Part shown: positions 23,903-36,100 of the stretch, piece after piece
Layout: each line of letters begins with the position of its first letter
Numbering within the stretch: position 1 is the stretch's first letter
Assembly: GCF_000699445.3 (NCBI RefSeq)
Contig: NC_067199.1
Span: forward strand, 28,046,402-28,110,401
From: Schistosoma haematobium
Taxonomy: Eukaryota; Platyhelminthes; Trematoda; Strigeidida; Schistosomatidae
Direction of reading: 5' to 3'
Length of the DNA: 64,000 nucleotides
Notes under the pieces: generated by a model
Database searches by the model: none
Told to the model about the DNA's origin: nothing
What the model saw: only the letters and a program-made list of their open reading frames with translations
Made by a program: the position numbers and the translations under genes

Positions 23903-24990
23903 TACAGAGCTATTGATCTTGGGGATTCATTCACCACTACGGACTATTTAAAAGTGATTTTCCGAACAAAGGCTGTTCTATTATAAGCTCTACATTTTAT
24001 ATCCTGTTATACAACGCTGTTTCCATAACTATCAGGTTATAACCATATCGCGCAGCTATGAATTAATAACCATGATCTGTGCTTCGATACAATATCATAT
24101 ATTACAAAATATTATGTACGTGTTTCCAAACAAGCATTAGGAAAGAATAGAGATAGATGGGGGCCTATTAAAGTAGGAAGAACAGTGAAAGCATATAGCA
24201 CTCACAATTAATGGAATGATTAATGAAATAAAATTAATGACAAGTTAATATATATATATACAAACTGATAAGAAATAGATAAGAAAGAGTTCACTTTGGC
24301 TTGCAATCAATAGTGTTTTAGAGAGGCTATTTCAGTGATCATTTTCTAAATCAATTAATGCGAGACTGCTGGTAGTCAAGCACCACATTTTGAGCTTTGA
24401 GCAGTGAATCATTAAGGTATATATTTATTCTAAATAGTTATGAAAAGAGATGTAGTATTTAATGAGAGAAGGTGTACAATGCTTAAACTGGAACATATAG
24501 ATTATAAACTGCATAGTCTATTGTGAAAATGCAGTCCTGAGTAAGACAGACTTAGGCTACTAGACGTTCACTTATTTACAAGGTTCAATTTAAGGTGGCT
24601 ACACCAACATGTATATCCTAATCCGTTTATAATACACAAAGGAGTTGACAGAATTTTTACATGGCAGAATGAGGGTAGAGTGGAAACCATGCGTAGTGAA
24701 TGCACTTATAACTCAAGATATTTTAAATTAGGAAAGGAATGGACTTATTGATTGGGATTTTTAGTCGTCTGTGAGTACGATGATAAAATAAAAACTTCAC
24801 ATTTCACTAAACAAAAGAGCTATGAATGAGGAGTATAGATGTATGTTACCAAGTATTAGATGTTTAAATGATCACAGAGCGTGTCAAGACACTTATTGGT
24901 GAAAATCTCATTGGTGAACTCAATGAACTCATAGTCGCTGATTGTCGAATAAAACCAAATAAATTACCCAATTTTTTTGTTTTTAATAGT
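23903..24990. other. AT-rich DNA between the two gypsy elements
   Basis: No gene, RNA or repeat is recognised. The sequence just left of 24991 is the pre-insertion target of the solo LTR. Confidence 0.5.
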
Positions 24991-25287
24991 ATGGTGTAGC
25001 GCGGCGTCGAGTCGCGGTTGACTATGATCACTAAAAAAAACGTTGTGTACCAGATACCAGAAGGCGATTGGAGGTTGTAGCGAGATATATTTGTTGGCGA
25101 TCTCGTGGTATCGAAAGAATACCGAAATCGTGCCAACGGAGTACAAGCGGAATCACTGAACAAACGTAAGTTCGTGCAAGATCACAATCAAAGGAAGGAA
25201 GAATGTCTTAAGTACAGTTACACGAACAAGTATAGTAAAACAATCCGTGGTACAATTGTTTATAATAATCATTGTTTTCATTAAACC

Positions 25288-25604
25288 TGTAGCGGTAAAT
25301 AAATCCCCAAAATAAATAGCACTAAGTTTTCGACATTAGATGCTGACCATATGTTTTAGTGGACTCACCTAGCTGAAGGCGCTCGGTCAGGCATCCGCAC
25401 CAGATCACGTGTGGTAACGCCGTGCTCAACATCAACCGCAATCGCTAGCCAGATTAGATCAGAGAATTCCGATATATTGGTCATCGCCAAATATACTCTT
25501 CCGGTCTCCTCGACTCTGTCTTTTGATTTCTCTTGGTGGGAACGAAATATATTAGGTGTTACTGGTAGAAGCGTTGTCAAACACTGAATACCTGTGACAT
25601 CATC
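25288..25604 (+). repeat. 5' LTR of the 4.5-kb gypsy element
   Basis: 317 bp from TGTAGCGG to GACATCATC, identical to 29438-29754. The end is fixed by the two-base gap to the primer site, the same gap as in the short gypsy element. Confidence 0.9.
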
Positions 25605-25606
25605 AT

Positions 25607-25624
25607 TGGTGAGACTGACGTGAT
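25607..25624 (+). promoter_or_regulatory. Primer-binding site for tRNA-Trp
   Basis: TGGTGAGACTGACGTGAT lies two bases after the left LTR. It matches the complement of the tRNA-Trp 3' end (TGGTGACCCCGACGTGAT type) at all but three positions. This primer is a hallmark of the CsRn1 clade among gypsy elements. Confidence 0.7.
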
Positions 25625-25787
25625 CTGGTACACCTTATTGCTACTGTGAGTCTGTTCCTTTTTGGGATTTTTATATATCATTGCCTTATTTTTTTTATTT
25701 TTTTCAAACATTGTGATTTTTTTTCGTGTTTTTTCTTGGATATATATATATTTTCCCCTCGTTCATTATCGTACTTCATACTTCATC

Positions 25788-28700
25788 ATGACTGAACAGA
25801 CACCTAAAGTACTCAAGCTTAAGACTTTGTCCCCACCTTCGTTTCAACTGATGCCTTTCTGGCCCGACAACATCGAAGCCTGGTTTTGCTACGCAGAAGC
25901 CGACTTCTCCGAGCACGGCGTGATCGACACACGTGCACAATTCCTCGCAGTAGTCAAGGCACTACCGCGTGAATTCAACAGGTACGTAACACCTAGTATG
26001 TTTACTAGTGATGTTTCCGATCCTTACGAAATCTTAAAACGCTCGATTCTTAAACGAGGAGACCTAACCGATCGACAAAGGTTAGATCAACTCTTCAATA
26101 ACATCGACCTGCAACACGGTTCTGCGACGGACATGTTGCAACGGATGAGAGATCTGATCATCGATACGCGCAAACGGAGGCTAGTAGACGGGAACACTAA
26201 TTTGTCCGTTCGCGTAACTTCTTTTGCTGGTTGTAGAGTATCCCCAGTCACAGTTAAACATATGATAGACCCACTCTATCAACCACTACTCGATAAGTAC
26301 CCTGGGATACAACAAACTCAACCGAAACTACCGTGTGTAACCAGCAACGTTACACATCACATCACGACTACAGGACCACCTGTATTCTCTAAAGCACGAC
26401 GACTAGCTCCTGAAAAGCTAAGATTAGCGAAAAACGAATTCGATCACATGATGGACTTAGGAATCATACGACCGTCAAGTAGCCCATATGCATCTCCGTT
26501 GCACATGGTCCCTAAAAAGAACAGCAACGATTGGCGTCCAACTGGTGACTATCGGCGATTGAACGCGAAAACCATTCCCGATCGTTACCCGTTGCCTCAC
26601 ATTCACGATTTGACAGCTACCTTGAAAGGTACAACTGTCTTTTCGAAAATCGACTTGGTTAAAGCGTATAACCAAATCCCTATGGCTACTGACGACATAC
26701 CGAAAACAGCTATCATAACTCCCTTCGGACTCTATGAATTTTTGCGAATGCCTTTCGGTCTAAGGAATGCTGCTCAAACATTCCAAAGATTCATAGACGA
26801 CGTTTTTCGAGGTCTCAACTTCGTACACGCGTATGTTGATGACTGTCTAATCGCAAGTCCGGACAGAGAAACACATCTCAAGCATCTGGATCTTGTTTTC
26901 GAACGACTTCAAAAACATGGCATTACTGTAAACGTTCAGAAATGCCAATTCGGAACCGACTCGTTAGACTTTCTGGGACACACTATCGATGCTCAAGGCA
27001 TTCGACCTCTTAGGACCAAAGTGGCGGCCATTCTGGATTACCCAGAACCCACCACTGTCAAGCAATTACGCACGTTCAACGGCCTGGTAAGTTTCTATAG
27101 ACGTTTCATACCGAAATGCGCATTACTTATGAAACCTCTGACCGACCAACTTCGTGGAAATGCGAAATCCATTAATTTGGACGACACCGCACGAAAAGCA
27201 TTCTCCACAGTTAAGGAACTGATCGCTAAAGCAACAATGCTCGCACATCAGGACACCCGAGCACCCATTAGTATCGCAGTAGACGCATCCGACTCAGCAA
27301 TCGGAGGAGTCTTACAACAATGGGTTAACAACTCCTGGCAACCCTTGGCATTTTTCTCTAGAAGGTTGCTAGACACCGAATCGAGGTACAGCACATTCGG
27401 TAGGGAACTCCTAGCTATGTATTGTGCTGTACGGCATTTCCAACACTACATCGAAGGTCGTGAATTCACTCTTTTCACGGACCATAAACCGCTCACTTTC
27501 TCGTTAAGCTCTCCTTCTGACAAGTACTCTCCCCGTGAGTCTCGACAACTGGACTACATTTCGCAGTTTACTTCAGATATTCAACACATCTCTGGAGCAA
27601 ACAATGTAGTTGCAGACGCCTTATCTCGCATAACTTCCTTGAACAGTTTCCAAGGAATCGACCTTCTTAAACTCGCCGAGCTTCAAAAAGAAGACAGTGA
27701 TCTTCAGCACGAGTTATCGTCCACAACACTTAAACTACGCATCAAACAGATGGGAACAGGTAAAGAAACCTTACTTTGTGACACATCTACAGGTAGGGAT
27801 CGCCCAATTGTGCCGAAACATTATCGACGCAATGTCTTCAACACGTTGCACAAACTTTCGCATCCAGGTGTTCGTGCAACCATCAAGCTTATAGCAGAAC
27901 GGTTTTGCTGGCCTGGAATGAATAAAGACGTGAGGGAGTGGGCACGCTCCTGTGTAAGCTGCCAAAAATCTAAGGTTATCAGACACAATAAATGTCCCTT
28001 AGGCTCGTTTAAAACTCCCGATGCTCGTTTCGACCATGTTCATTTGGATTTGGTAGGACCTTTACCAGATTCAAATGGATACTCTTATCTCTTAACCTGC
28101 GTTGACCGTTTCACTCGATGGCCAGAAGCAGTACCTATTAAGGACATCACTGCTGAAACAGTGGCCCGCACCTTCGTCGAACGATGGGTAGCAAACTTCG
28201 GCTGCCCTTCAACCATCACTACAGACCGCGGACGTCAGTTTGAATCTGATCTTTTCCGTCAACTGACCACACTTTTAGGAATCACTCGCTTCCGAACGAC
28301 CGCCTACCATCCACAAGCAAACGGGTTGGTAGAACGTTTTCACCGACAACTGAAAGCTTCGCTATCAGCTGCAAACGTTTCACAATGGACTGACGCTCTT
28401 CCACTCGTCTTACTAGGTATCCGCAATGCAGTGAAAGCTGACATTGGATACACTGCGGCTCAACTCGTTTATGGAACGACACTTCGACTTCCAGGAGAAT
28501 TCGTGGATCCTTCATCCTCTTCAATGAACATGGATCTAACCTCCTACACGAACAGGCTTACAAACGCAATGCGTTCAGTTAAACCTGCTTCCACTCGACC
28601 TCAATCAACTGATGTTTTCGTTCAACCTGGCTTACGATATAGTAGACACGTTTTCATTCGTCGAGACTCGCATCGACGACCATTCGAATCAGCATACGAA

Positions 28701-28991
28701 GGACCCTTCAAAGTTCTTCAACGTGAATCTAAGTACTATATAGTCGATAAGAACGGAACAAACGATAGCATCAGCATCGATCGCTTAAAAGCAGCGTATT
28801 TGGAAGGAAATCCTATCCACGTCGATTTTCCTTCGGTACAATCGAACGACACGACTCCGACACTTACAATACCTCATCCGACAACCAACACACACGATGA
28901 TACTTCGACAGTATCCGAAAATAAACTTAGAACGACGCGTCCTAGAAGAAGAGTAAGATTTCCAGAACATTTAAACGACTATTGCACGTAA
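25788..28991 (+). CDS. Fused gag-pol polyprotein, 4.5-kb gypsy element
   Basis: 1067 codons without a stop from ATG 25788 (MTEQTPK) to TAA. About 42 upstream codons are also open but follow a non-ATG start and are AT-rich leader. The gag capsid half covers residues 1-125. The frame then jumps at about 26163 to a protease C-terminal end (DTRKRRL), so the gag Cys/His finger and the protease DTGA site are absent. RT has [29 protein letters not shown] and AYVDDC. RNase H has [22 protein letters not shown] and ADALSR. Integrase has an HHCC finger (CVSCQ) and a catalytic D, D-35-E triad: DLVGP at about residue 752, TTDRG at about 812, VERFH at about 848. Because gag and pol are now in one frame, no frameshift is needed. 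It may act on its own or on related RNAs if processing is supplied in trans. Confidence 0.88.
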   Translation: MTEQTPKVLKLKTLSPPSFQLMPFWPDNIEAWFCYAEADFSEHGVIDTRAQFLAVVKALPREFNRYVTPSMFTSDVSDPYEILKRSILKRGDLTDRQRLDQLFNNIDLQHGSATDMLQRMRDLIIDTRKRRLVDGNTNLSVRVTSFAGCRVSPVTVKHMIDPLYQPLLDKYPGIQQTQPKLPCVTSNVTHHITTTGPPVFSKARRLAPEKLRLAKNEFDHMMDLGIIRPSSSPYASPLHMVPKKNSNDWRPTGDYRRLNAKTIPDRYPLPHIHDLTATLKGTTVFSKIDLVKAYNQIPMATDDIPKTAIITPFGLYEFLRMPFGLRNAAQTFQRFIDDVFRGLNFVHAYVDDCLIASPDRETHLKHLDLVFERLQKHGITVNVQKCQFGTDSLDFLGHTIDAQGIRPLRTKVAAILDYPEPTTVKQLRTFNGLVSFYRRFIPKCALLMKPLTDQLRGNAKSINLDDTARKAFSTVKELIAKATMLAHQDTRAPISIAVDASDSAIGGVLQQWVNNSWQPLAFFSRRLLDTESRYSTFGRELLAMYCAVRHFQHYIEGREFTLFTDHKPLTFSLSSPSDKYSPRESRQLDYISQFTSDIQHISGANNVVADALSRITSLNSFQGIDLLKLAELQKEDSDLQHELSSTTLKLRIKQMGTGKETLLCDTSTGRDRPIVPKHYRRNVFNTLHKLSHPGVRATIKLIAERFCWPGMNKDVREWARSCVSCQKSKVIRHNKCPLGSFKTPDARFDHVHLDLVGPLPDSNGYSYLLTCVDRFTRWPEAVPIKDITAETVARTFVERWVANFGCPSTITTDRGRQFESDLFRQLTTLLGITRFRTTAYHPQANGLVERFHRQLKASLSAANVSQWTDALPLVLLGIRNAVKADIGYTAAQLVYGTTLRLPGEFVDPSSSSMNMDLTSYTNRLTNAMRSVKPASTRPQSTDVFVQPGLRYSRHVFIRRDSHRRPFESAYEGPFKVLQRESKYYIVDKNGTNDSISIDRLKAAYLEGNPIHVDFPSVQSNDTTPTLTIPHPTTNTHDDTSTVSENKLRTTRPRRRVRFPEHLNDYCT

Positions 28992-29437
28992 GGCACTTCT
29001 CGACATTTTATATTATTTTTTAAAAAAAACAATTTTAATATGCTTATATATTTTTATTTCTATTTAAAAAAAACAAAACAAAAAAACAATTTTTTAATGC
29101 TATTACGTGTTCATGAGTTTATTTTCCATTTTTTCCGCCGACATTGTGTTTTTACGCACATACGAGTGTATTTCGACATGCACTTACATTTTCTTTTTTC
29201 TTTTCCAGGACGGCTGGAAAAGAACGATGACGTTTATGAGGATCCGAAATTTTCATTGTACATTTTCTTTTTTTACTATGTTGTACCTCGGTCCCATATA
29301 GTAAGGAAAGACGACCAGACGCTGCCACACTTAGTAAGCTATCAGAAGAGTGTTTACCAACGACAAACTCGTTGGGTTTAAACTTCTGGCTGGCCACGTC
29401 TTAGGGTCGTCACTGCCCCACTAGGGGGGGAGTGATC
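28992..29437 (+). other. 3' untranslated part of the 4.5-kb gypsy element
   Basis: AT-rich sequence with A and T runs between the pol stop and the polypurine tract. It includes incidental open frames but nothing that resembles an env gene. Confidence 0.6.
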
Positions 29438-29754
29438 TGTAGCGGTAAATAAATCCCCAAAATAAATAGCACTAAGTTTTCGACATTAGATGCTGACCAT
29501 ATGTTTTAGTGGACTCACCTAGCTGAAGGCGCTCGGTCAGGCATCCGCACCAGATCACGTGTGGTAACGCCGTGCTCAACATCAACCGCAATCGCTAGCC
29601 AGATTAGATCAGAGAATTCCGATATATTGGTCATCGCCAAATATACTCTTCCGGTCTCCTCGACTCTGTCTTTTGATTTCTCTTGGTGGGAACGAAATAT
29701 ATTAGGTGTTACTGGTAGAAGCGTTGTCAAACACTGAATACCTGTGACATCATC
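29438..29754 (+). repeat. 3' LTR of the 4.5-kb gypsy element
   Basis: An identical copy of 25288-25604. It follows directly on the tract CTAGGGGGGGAGTGATC (29421-29437), whose run of seven G is the likely polypurine primer. Confidence 0.9.
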
Positions 29755-29788
29755 GCGTTCTCTTGATAAAAGTAGGTCACTACAATGG

Positions 29789-30557
29789 TTGTTAAGCCTA
29801 AAGGTTGAGCAGCTTCGATTAAGCGTAAATGTTAATTCATTGTTACGAATAATGTGTTCCGAAGGGGATTAAGGGCTGAAGTCGTCAGCTGAGAATTGTG
29901 TTAAACCATTTGTTATTCCGCATATACTTGTAAGAATAGCCTCTGTGATACATTTTCACGAATGAAACATCAAAAACATCCCCTTATTTGACTCTTTAAC
30001 GAGGACAGATGGTAGAATCGGTACGACACAAATCACGATCCTTATTATATTCATTATAATAGTCATCATTTTGAAGTTGGTACAGTGTCACAAGTCTTTC
30101 TATTTTAACCGTTTTCTCCTCAAATATTCAAGAACTCTACTGCTACCGCCTGATACTATGGTGTATAGAGAGTTCGCATGACGAATTTAGGTTCTTGAAA
30201 AAAAGCAGTAGTCGGTAGCGGAAATAACCATTTATATTCCACTGGTACCCAAGTATAGTCACCTCATGGTTCTACTAGTGTTAGACTTTCATAAAGTCGT
30301 TGTAGACGATCTAGAAACGTACACGACAAATGATTACATAAATTTGGTGGCTAACGATCTTATATGATACACACTCATATTGAGGTTTAACTAACACAAA
30401 TAACCGGGAGTTATAAAATATTGACCGTCAAGGTTGAGGTGCCTGTTTTGTGTTCTCTGTTTCCAGGTAAAAGTGGCTGCATTGTTTTATTTATTTGTAA
30501 CATGATCACATACAAGAAATAACCATCTCTTATTTCGGTCTTCATGCTTACAGTAAT
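29789..30557. other. Unassigned DNA between solo LTR and nested Merlin elements
   Basis: No open frame or family is recognised. Confidence 0.5.
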
Positions 30558-30721
30558 AACCTTTTGAAGAGACCACAATTTACGAACGCTCTTTGCGCAG
30601 CGCTAAAATGACCTTGAAAATGTCCACCTACGAAATAGCACTAAATAAGGGTTATAATGCAGTGTGAGGAATTGCAATTACGATTTACAGTTGATATTTA
30701 GGGTTAGGGATTGGATTAAGG

Positions 30722-31456
30722 GGCGAGACTCTAATTTAGCGACGACCTTTGAACGAATCTTAAATGACCTTGACAATTATTAGCTAATCAGAAGACAGTT
30801 AGTATAAAGTGAGAATATATTGTAAGTAAGTAATGAATTACAGTGGATATTCTTCTTTTACATGATTTAAAAACTTGTTAAGGTTTGATGAAGGTTCAGA
30901 GGCTCTGAATTCATAATGCATATTGTATAGAAACTCGTCCATAGGGTTAGTGGTTAGGGTTGTAGCCTGTCAATAGACACCTCTTCTTTAAAATTCGATG
31001 TAAACCGATCGCATGTTAGCATCCTAACCTCAACCTAACCCTAACCTTAACCTAACCCTAAACCCTAACCTTAACCCTAACCATAACCCTAATCTAACCT
31101 TAACCTAACCCTAATCTAACCCCAAACCCTAACCTTAGCCCTAAACCCTAACATAACCTAACCCTAATCTAACCCAAAACCCTAATATGGACGGGTTTCT
31201 ACTTTCTTGTAATATATTTTTACTTTATACTGTCCTCTGATTGGCCAATAATTGAAATTGCTCAAACGCTTCTCATTGGCTCGTCCCTAAATCAGAGTTT
31301 CGCCGTCCCATCTGTTTTAACCTCTCATTAATCACCTCCTCTCTAAAATCCGCTGTGAACCGACCGTATGTTAGCGTCGCGTGTTGAACTTGGCTCCGTG
31401 ACCTTGAAATTGCTCAAACGCTTCTGATTGGCTCGTCGCTAAATTAGAGTCTCGCC
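30722..31456 (-). mobile_element. Inner Merlin-type element with telomere-like array
   Basis: 735 bp with perfect 24-base terminal inverted repeats starting GGCGAGACTCTAATTTAGCG and a perfect 8-base duplication GATTAAGG (30714-30721 and 31457-31464). A minus-strand transposase tail (MDEFLYN...FRASEP...LNKFLNHV) is encoded at about 30830-30945. The middle is replaced by a (CCCTAA)-like array. Confidence 0.8.
31023..31186 (+). repeat. Degenerate interstitial telomere-like array (CCCTAA)n
   Basis: About 160 bp of 5- to 7-base variants of CCCTAA (CCTAACC, CTTAACC, CTAATCT). Short TTAGGG-like tracts of opposite sense precede it at 30699-30710 and 30945-30963. Schistosome telomeres are TTAGGG. It lies wholly inside the inner Merlin element. 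Confidence 0.75.
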
Positions 31457-31717
31457 GATTAAGGTTTTTCATCATGAAATTACATCACCTATGATGCCGA
31501 AACACTATTTAGCCAAATGATTCCAGTCTCTCTATTTTGGGAGTTTTCCTCAAAGTTTGGGGAAATTAAAAAGTTTTGTGCCATTTCCCCAAAATTTTCT
31601 ATGGCGGCTTCCCCGGAATTGGGAGATTGTGAGTGTATGAGTTTTTCGCCGAAATATGAGACCTGTTATCTTAAATCTGATTGGTTCGTCCACAAATCAT
31701 AGTCTCGCCATCCTTTT

Positions 31718-33105
31718 TCCAAACAAATAAGGACCTCAACAGTCAATTTAGAACTCGTTAGTTTCATGTTACGCACTGCTTTTGCCCTGTTTCTTTAATC
31801 CCCTTATAATTTCGTATCTTCAATTATACTTCTGAATTGATTACCAGAATTTTAAGCACATATACTTTATCCATTCTCTAACCATGAATTGTTTTTGTGT
31901 CATTTGACCTCACTTAGGTGAGTTTGAGCCTGCCTAATTGTTAAATCAATTACATGCAGTCGAGAAATCCAAGTGTATTTTGGTATGGTAATAGCTTCCA
32001 ATCACAACCCAACACCTAGGTTAGTTTAGAGACATTTTGAATGACGATCTGCTTTATTGCAAAAATTTTGTAGATCTAAAAACGTAGTATGTTGATTATA
32101 GATTCTCCGTAATAGACAGTTTAATAGTAAATACATTGCCTGTCGCCGGCGTAACTTTACCTAGACATCTCATTGTTGCAATGACGTTATCTAAATCTTA
32201 TTGAAGCCTAAGACCTTGATCTTTTCAAAAATTCCACCCAACTTGTGTAAGTAAATTTTCCCGTAGTTGATTTTGTTGACTCATATTTGTAAATCTTGCT
32301 ATATGCGTAACGTGGGCTGCATTGTTCTAGTCTTAAGGTGTAGTTCACCAATCTGTACTATGAAATTCTTTTGTCAGGGTTATTTAATGACTCACTATTA
32401 CCTAGTTGATGGTACATATTCAAAATGACATTGCGAAATTGAGTAACTGTTTATTCAAGTACTATTCACTTATACTCTCTGTTGTACTTAACAATCAAAC
32501 TGTCTCAAATGAATCTAAGATGCAAAATCAATTTACAAAATCAACCGTTGGTTTGAGCCGTGTTTATAGTTACCGACTACCTTGGGGTTCACGCAATCCT
32601 GGTTAATATGACAATGTCATAGAGGCACCTTTGTATTTTCCCCTTAAATTCCATTAAATTTGAATCCTCTGCATTCTCTCATAAGTTGCTTCTTTTTGGC
32701 CATATTTATTTATACTTACTACTTCTCGTTATCATTAATCCTATTATTTTGACTTCTTTGCTATGAATTTTTTCACTGGTTTACCAATTGTTCTAAATGA
32801 TCTACAATTCATAAAACCTTGTTATACATATTGTCAGATATTTTTGCGATATTCAGACCAATACGTACTTCATTCTAGTTACTTCAAATTCATTTATGAA
32901 TAGTTAATTTCTCTTGTCATACGTCAAAAAATTTGATGAGTGAATTTTGGTTGTAGTCTCACTTCTTTACTATTAGTATCACATATTAGTAAAATAAACC
33001 TTATAACATCGGTTTGTTATGAATCTCCTCACCGTGTTGTTTTATGCTGAAACCAACACTGCATAAAGTTATTTATTTTCATTTGGGAATATCTTCGTTC
33101 TGTAT
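31718..33105. other. Upstream region of HINFP
   Basis: AT-rich. It would contain the promoter and any 5' non-coding exon of HINFP, but no TATA box, CpG cluster or start-site motif stands out. Confidence 0.5.
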
Positions 33106-33134
33106 TTTTGTCGTCCTAGTAATATAGGGTAACA
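33106..33134 (+). promoter_or_regulatory. 3' splice acceptor just upstream of the HINFP start codon
   Basis: A pyrimidine-rich tract (tatttttgtcgtcc) followed by TAG at 33117-33119 lies 16 bases before the ATG at 33135. The leader would begin at 33120. This can be the acceptor of an upstream non-coding exon or of spliced-leader trans-splicing, which schistosomes use on a subset of genes. The sequence alone does not choose between them. Confidence 0.55.
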
Positions 33135-36100
33135 ATGACAAGGGGTAGGAAGTCCTTGCTTTCTGGTATGAAACTGTCCTACACTTGTGAATGGTCAAAC
33201 TGCCGTAATACATACAATAACGAAAATCTACTCAAGTATCACCAGCTGCAACACTTTAGAGTAAGTTTTATAAGTAATTGTTGCTTTACAATTATTGTCA
33301 TAATTCCGTCTGATGAGTTTACTCGGCCATAATCCATCATTCGGTTTATTTGAGACAATATATCTAAAGACAGCTTATCAAACTACAACTTGTGCAGTTT
33401 TCTGCATGTTTATAGTAAGTGCGTAATATATAAATCAAAGCCATACATTTGCGTCTTATATAAATACTTTTGTTTCCTTTCAGTAAGATGTGTTCTTTCC
33501 AAGGGTAATTTTACTTCTGTTTTTAAGGCCGTTTATTAACCAGAAAATGTGTTCCTTGTGTCTAGTTACTTGAACTACTTTGTATTCCTAATGCTTTGCT
33601 TATCTACATTAATCATCGATTTTCACCTTTGAACATTTTTTTATATTTGACCAACTGAATTTTGGTTTAAAACTAGCCTCTCATTCCATTTTGTGTTTTT
33701 AGGAACTATGTGAGCAACCTTCACAAGGTTCACGTCTTCCTGTCTGTGGCATATGTAACGCCTCCTTAAATATAACTGATGTTGATGGGATTGAAAGGCA
33801 TTCGTTTTTTCATTCATGGGTTAACCAACTGAAAGCTATTGGGAAACATATTTTGGAAATAAATGACTGGCCCGTATGTTTATCCGACCCAGTATCATGT
33901 AATTTGATCCCCGAACTTCCAACCAAATTCGAGTGTGGTTGGGAATATTGTGATTTTAAAACCAACGATGTTTGTGTATTTATTACTCATGTATCAAGAC
34001 ACCCAGAGGTACTATTTTCGTATGCTTTTTGTTTGTATTTTCTGTACAATTTTCTTATAATTATCTATTGTACTTCTATTTCTGTTTCATAAAACTTTCT
34101 ACAACTGCTCATGATATTCAGTTTATATATTTCCTAAGATTGACGATCAGTTAAAAAAGATTAACTGAGACTGTTACGAATTTTTTAATATTTTTACTTC
34201 ACAGTGACTCAGTCATAAATAGTGCATACCCTAAGACAAATGTGTCTCGGATTATGTTACTATATAATAATACACCAAGTAAAGTTGGTTGTAGTGTTCA
34301 TAGCAATAAAAAGAATCAAACATAATGAATATAGCTCAAAGAGAAGAAGCAAATTTGTGTAGTAGAAAGTCTGAAGTTATGTCCAAAAATCCATAAGATG
34401 ATCAAGAATAAATCCATCCACATAACTTCTATCGTTTCCCAAACGTGTCATCTCAAGTCTCCACATCAATTACACTTATCATACAAACTCCACTCCACAT
34501 GGTTCAGTACAACGGTCAGTGGCTTGATGAAGTGTTCTTACCCTTTGGTTTGGCTACTAGTAGCTTTGGTCCAACTTAGTCCTTCGCTAGTCATCATTAC
34601 TTTTCGACTTAATCAGTAATTGACCATGTATGATACTCTCATCCTCACAATATAATCTTATTTGATCTATTTTTTGTCATGAACTGTATTTTTTTAAATG
34701 ACTAGGACCTTGAGTAAAATATTCTCTTGGTTACTTACTTACGCCTGTTACTCCTCGCGAAGGAGCATAGGCCGCTCACCAGCATTCTCCATCCAACCCT
34801 GTCTTGGGCAATCCTTTCCAGCTCCTTCCAGTCATTATTCATCCTTTTCATATCTGCTATTATCCGACGTAATGTGTTCTTTGGCCTTCCTCTTTTTCGC
34901 TTCCCTTCAGGATTCCAAGTTGGGGCTTGTCTCGTGATGCAGTTTGACGATTTGCGTAGTGTATGTCCTATTCATTTCCATCGTCTTTTCCTAATTTCTT
35001 CTTCAGCTGGAAGCGGGTTTGTTCTCTCCCAGAGAAGGCTGTTACTGATGGTATCCGGCCAATGGATGTTGAGTATCTTGCGTAGACAACCAATTATAAA
35101 TACTTGTACCTTCTTGATGGTAGTTGTTGTAGTTCTCGAAGTTTCAGCTCCGTACAGGAGAACTGCCTTGACGTTGGTATTGAAGATTGTGACTTTGATA
35201 TTGGTTGACAGCTGTTTTGAGTTCCATATGTTCTTCAATTGTAGGAATGCGGCCCTTGCTTTGCCGATCCTCACCTTTGCGTCTTCATCTGAACCTCCTT
35301 GTTCATCGATGATGCTCACCAGGTATGTGAAGGACTCTACATCTTCCAGAGTTTCGCCATCAAGAGTGATTGGATTGCTGTTCCTCGTTTTGAATTTGAG
35401 GACCTTGGTTTTCCCCTTGTGTATGCTGAGGCCTACTGATGCAGAGACTGCTGCTACACTGGCTGTCTTTGTCTGCATCTGTTCATGTGTATGCGATAAG
35501 AGGGCTGGGTCATCTACGAAGTCCAAATCGTCTAATTGATTCTGAGCTGTCCATTGTATTCCATGTTTTCCCTCAGATGTCGAGGTCTTCATAATCTAGT
35601 CGACCACGAGAAGAAAGAGGAAGGGAGAGAGTAGGCAGCCTTGTCTGACTCCGGTCCTTACTTGGAATGCATCTGTCAGCTGTCCTCCATGCACTACTTT
35701 GCACTGTAGTCCGTCGTATTAGTTCCGGATAATGTTGACAATCTTCTCAGGAACTCCGTAGTGTCGAAGAGGTTTCCATAACGTTCTATTATCTACACTG
35801 TCAAATGCCTTTTCATAATCAATGGAGTTGGTGTACAGTGACGAGTTCCACTCAACTGATTGTTCAACGATGATCCGTAGTGTCGCAATTTGGTCTGTGC
35901 ACGACCAAAATTTACGGAATCCAGCTTGTTGATCTCGAAGTTGGGCGTCTACTGCGTCTTTCATCCGGTTCAGCAACACTCTGTTAAAGACTTTCCTTGG
36001 TATTGACAGTAGTGTAATACCTCTGTAGTTTTCACATTCTCTCAGATCTTTCTTTGGAATGTTGATGAGGTGTCCTTCTTTCCAGTTCATCGGCACTTGT

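Larger units (their letters stand above)
25288..29754 (+). mobile_element. Ty3/gypsy element (CsRn1/Boudicca-clade) with identical LTRs
   Basis: 4467 bp with two 317-bp LTRs that I read as identical. A tRNA-Trp-type primer site, one gag-pol frame of 1067 codons and a G-rich polypurine tract follow in the usual order. Compared with complete relatives it lacks the C-terminal part of gag and the N-terminal part of the protease, removed in frame. No target duplication is seen (left flank TAAACC, right flank GCGTTC). It is nested in an older solo LTR. RT, RNase H and integrase look intact. The name Boudicca is a family-level guess. Confidence 0.88.
24995..29784 (-). mobile_element. Solo LTR split by a nested gypsy element
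   Basis: On the plus strand the left part runs TGTAGCGCGGCGTCGAG (24995) to 25287 and the right part from 29755 to ACTACA at 29784, together about 323 bp. Both ends carry a 4-base target duplication ATGG (24991-24994 and 29785-29788). It aligns in reverse with the LTR at 16912-17203. A second gypsy element (25288-29754) sits inside it. No internal gypsy sequence belongs to this LTR, so it is a recombination relic. Confidence 0.7.
30566..31709 (-). mobile_element. Outer Merlin-type element, interrupted by a second one
   Basis: The left end GAAGAGACCACAATTTACGAAC (from 30566) and the right end CGTCCACAAATCATAGTCTC (to about 31709) are inverted. The flanks carry AACCTTTT (30558-30565) and ATCCTTTT (31710-31717), 7 of 8 matching. 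Without the inner element (30722-31464) it is only about 400 bp, so it is a MITE. Its right part (31465-31709) aligns with 4245-4371 of the copy at 3.7 kb. Confidence 0.65.

Noticed and set aside
25365..25580. 71-codon minus-strand frame, repeated at 29515-29730
   Set aside because: It lies inside the two identical LTRs and has no protein features; repetition reflects the LTR, not a gene.
29040..29381. An env-like third ORF in the 4.5-kb gypsy element
   Set aside because: Short, Phe-rich, no signal peptide or glycoprotein features, and overlapping frames; it is 3' untranslated sequence.
34727..35539. 270-codon plus-strand open frame in HINFP intron 2
   Set aside because: It is antisense to the RTE reverse transcriptase; the long frame reflects codon structure of the opposite strand.
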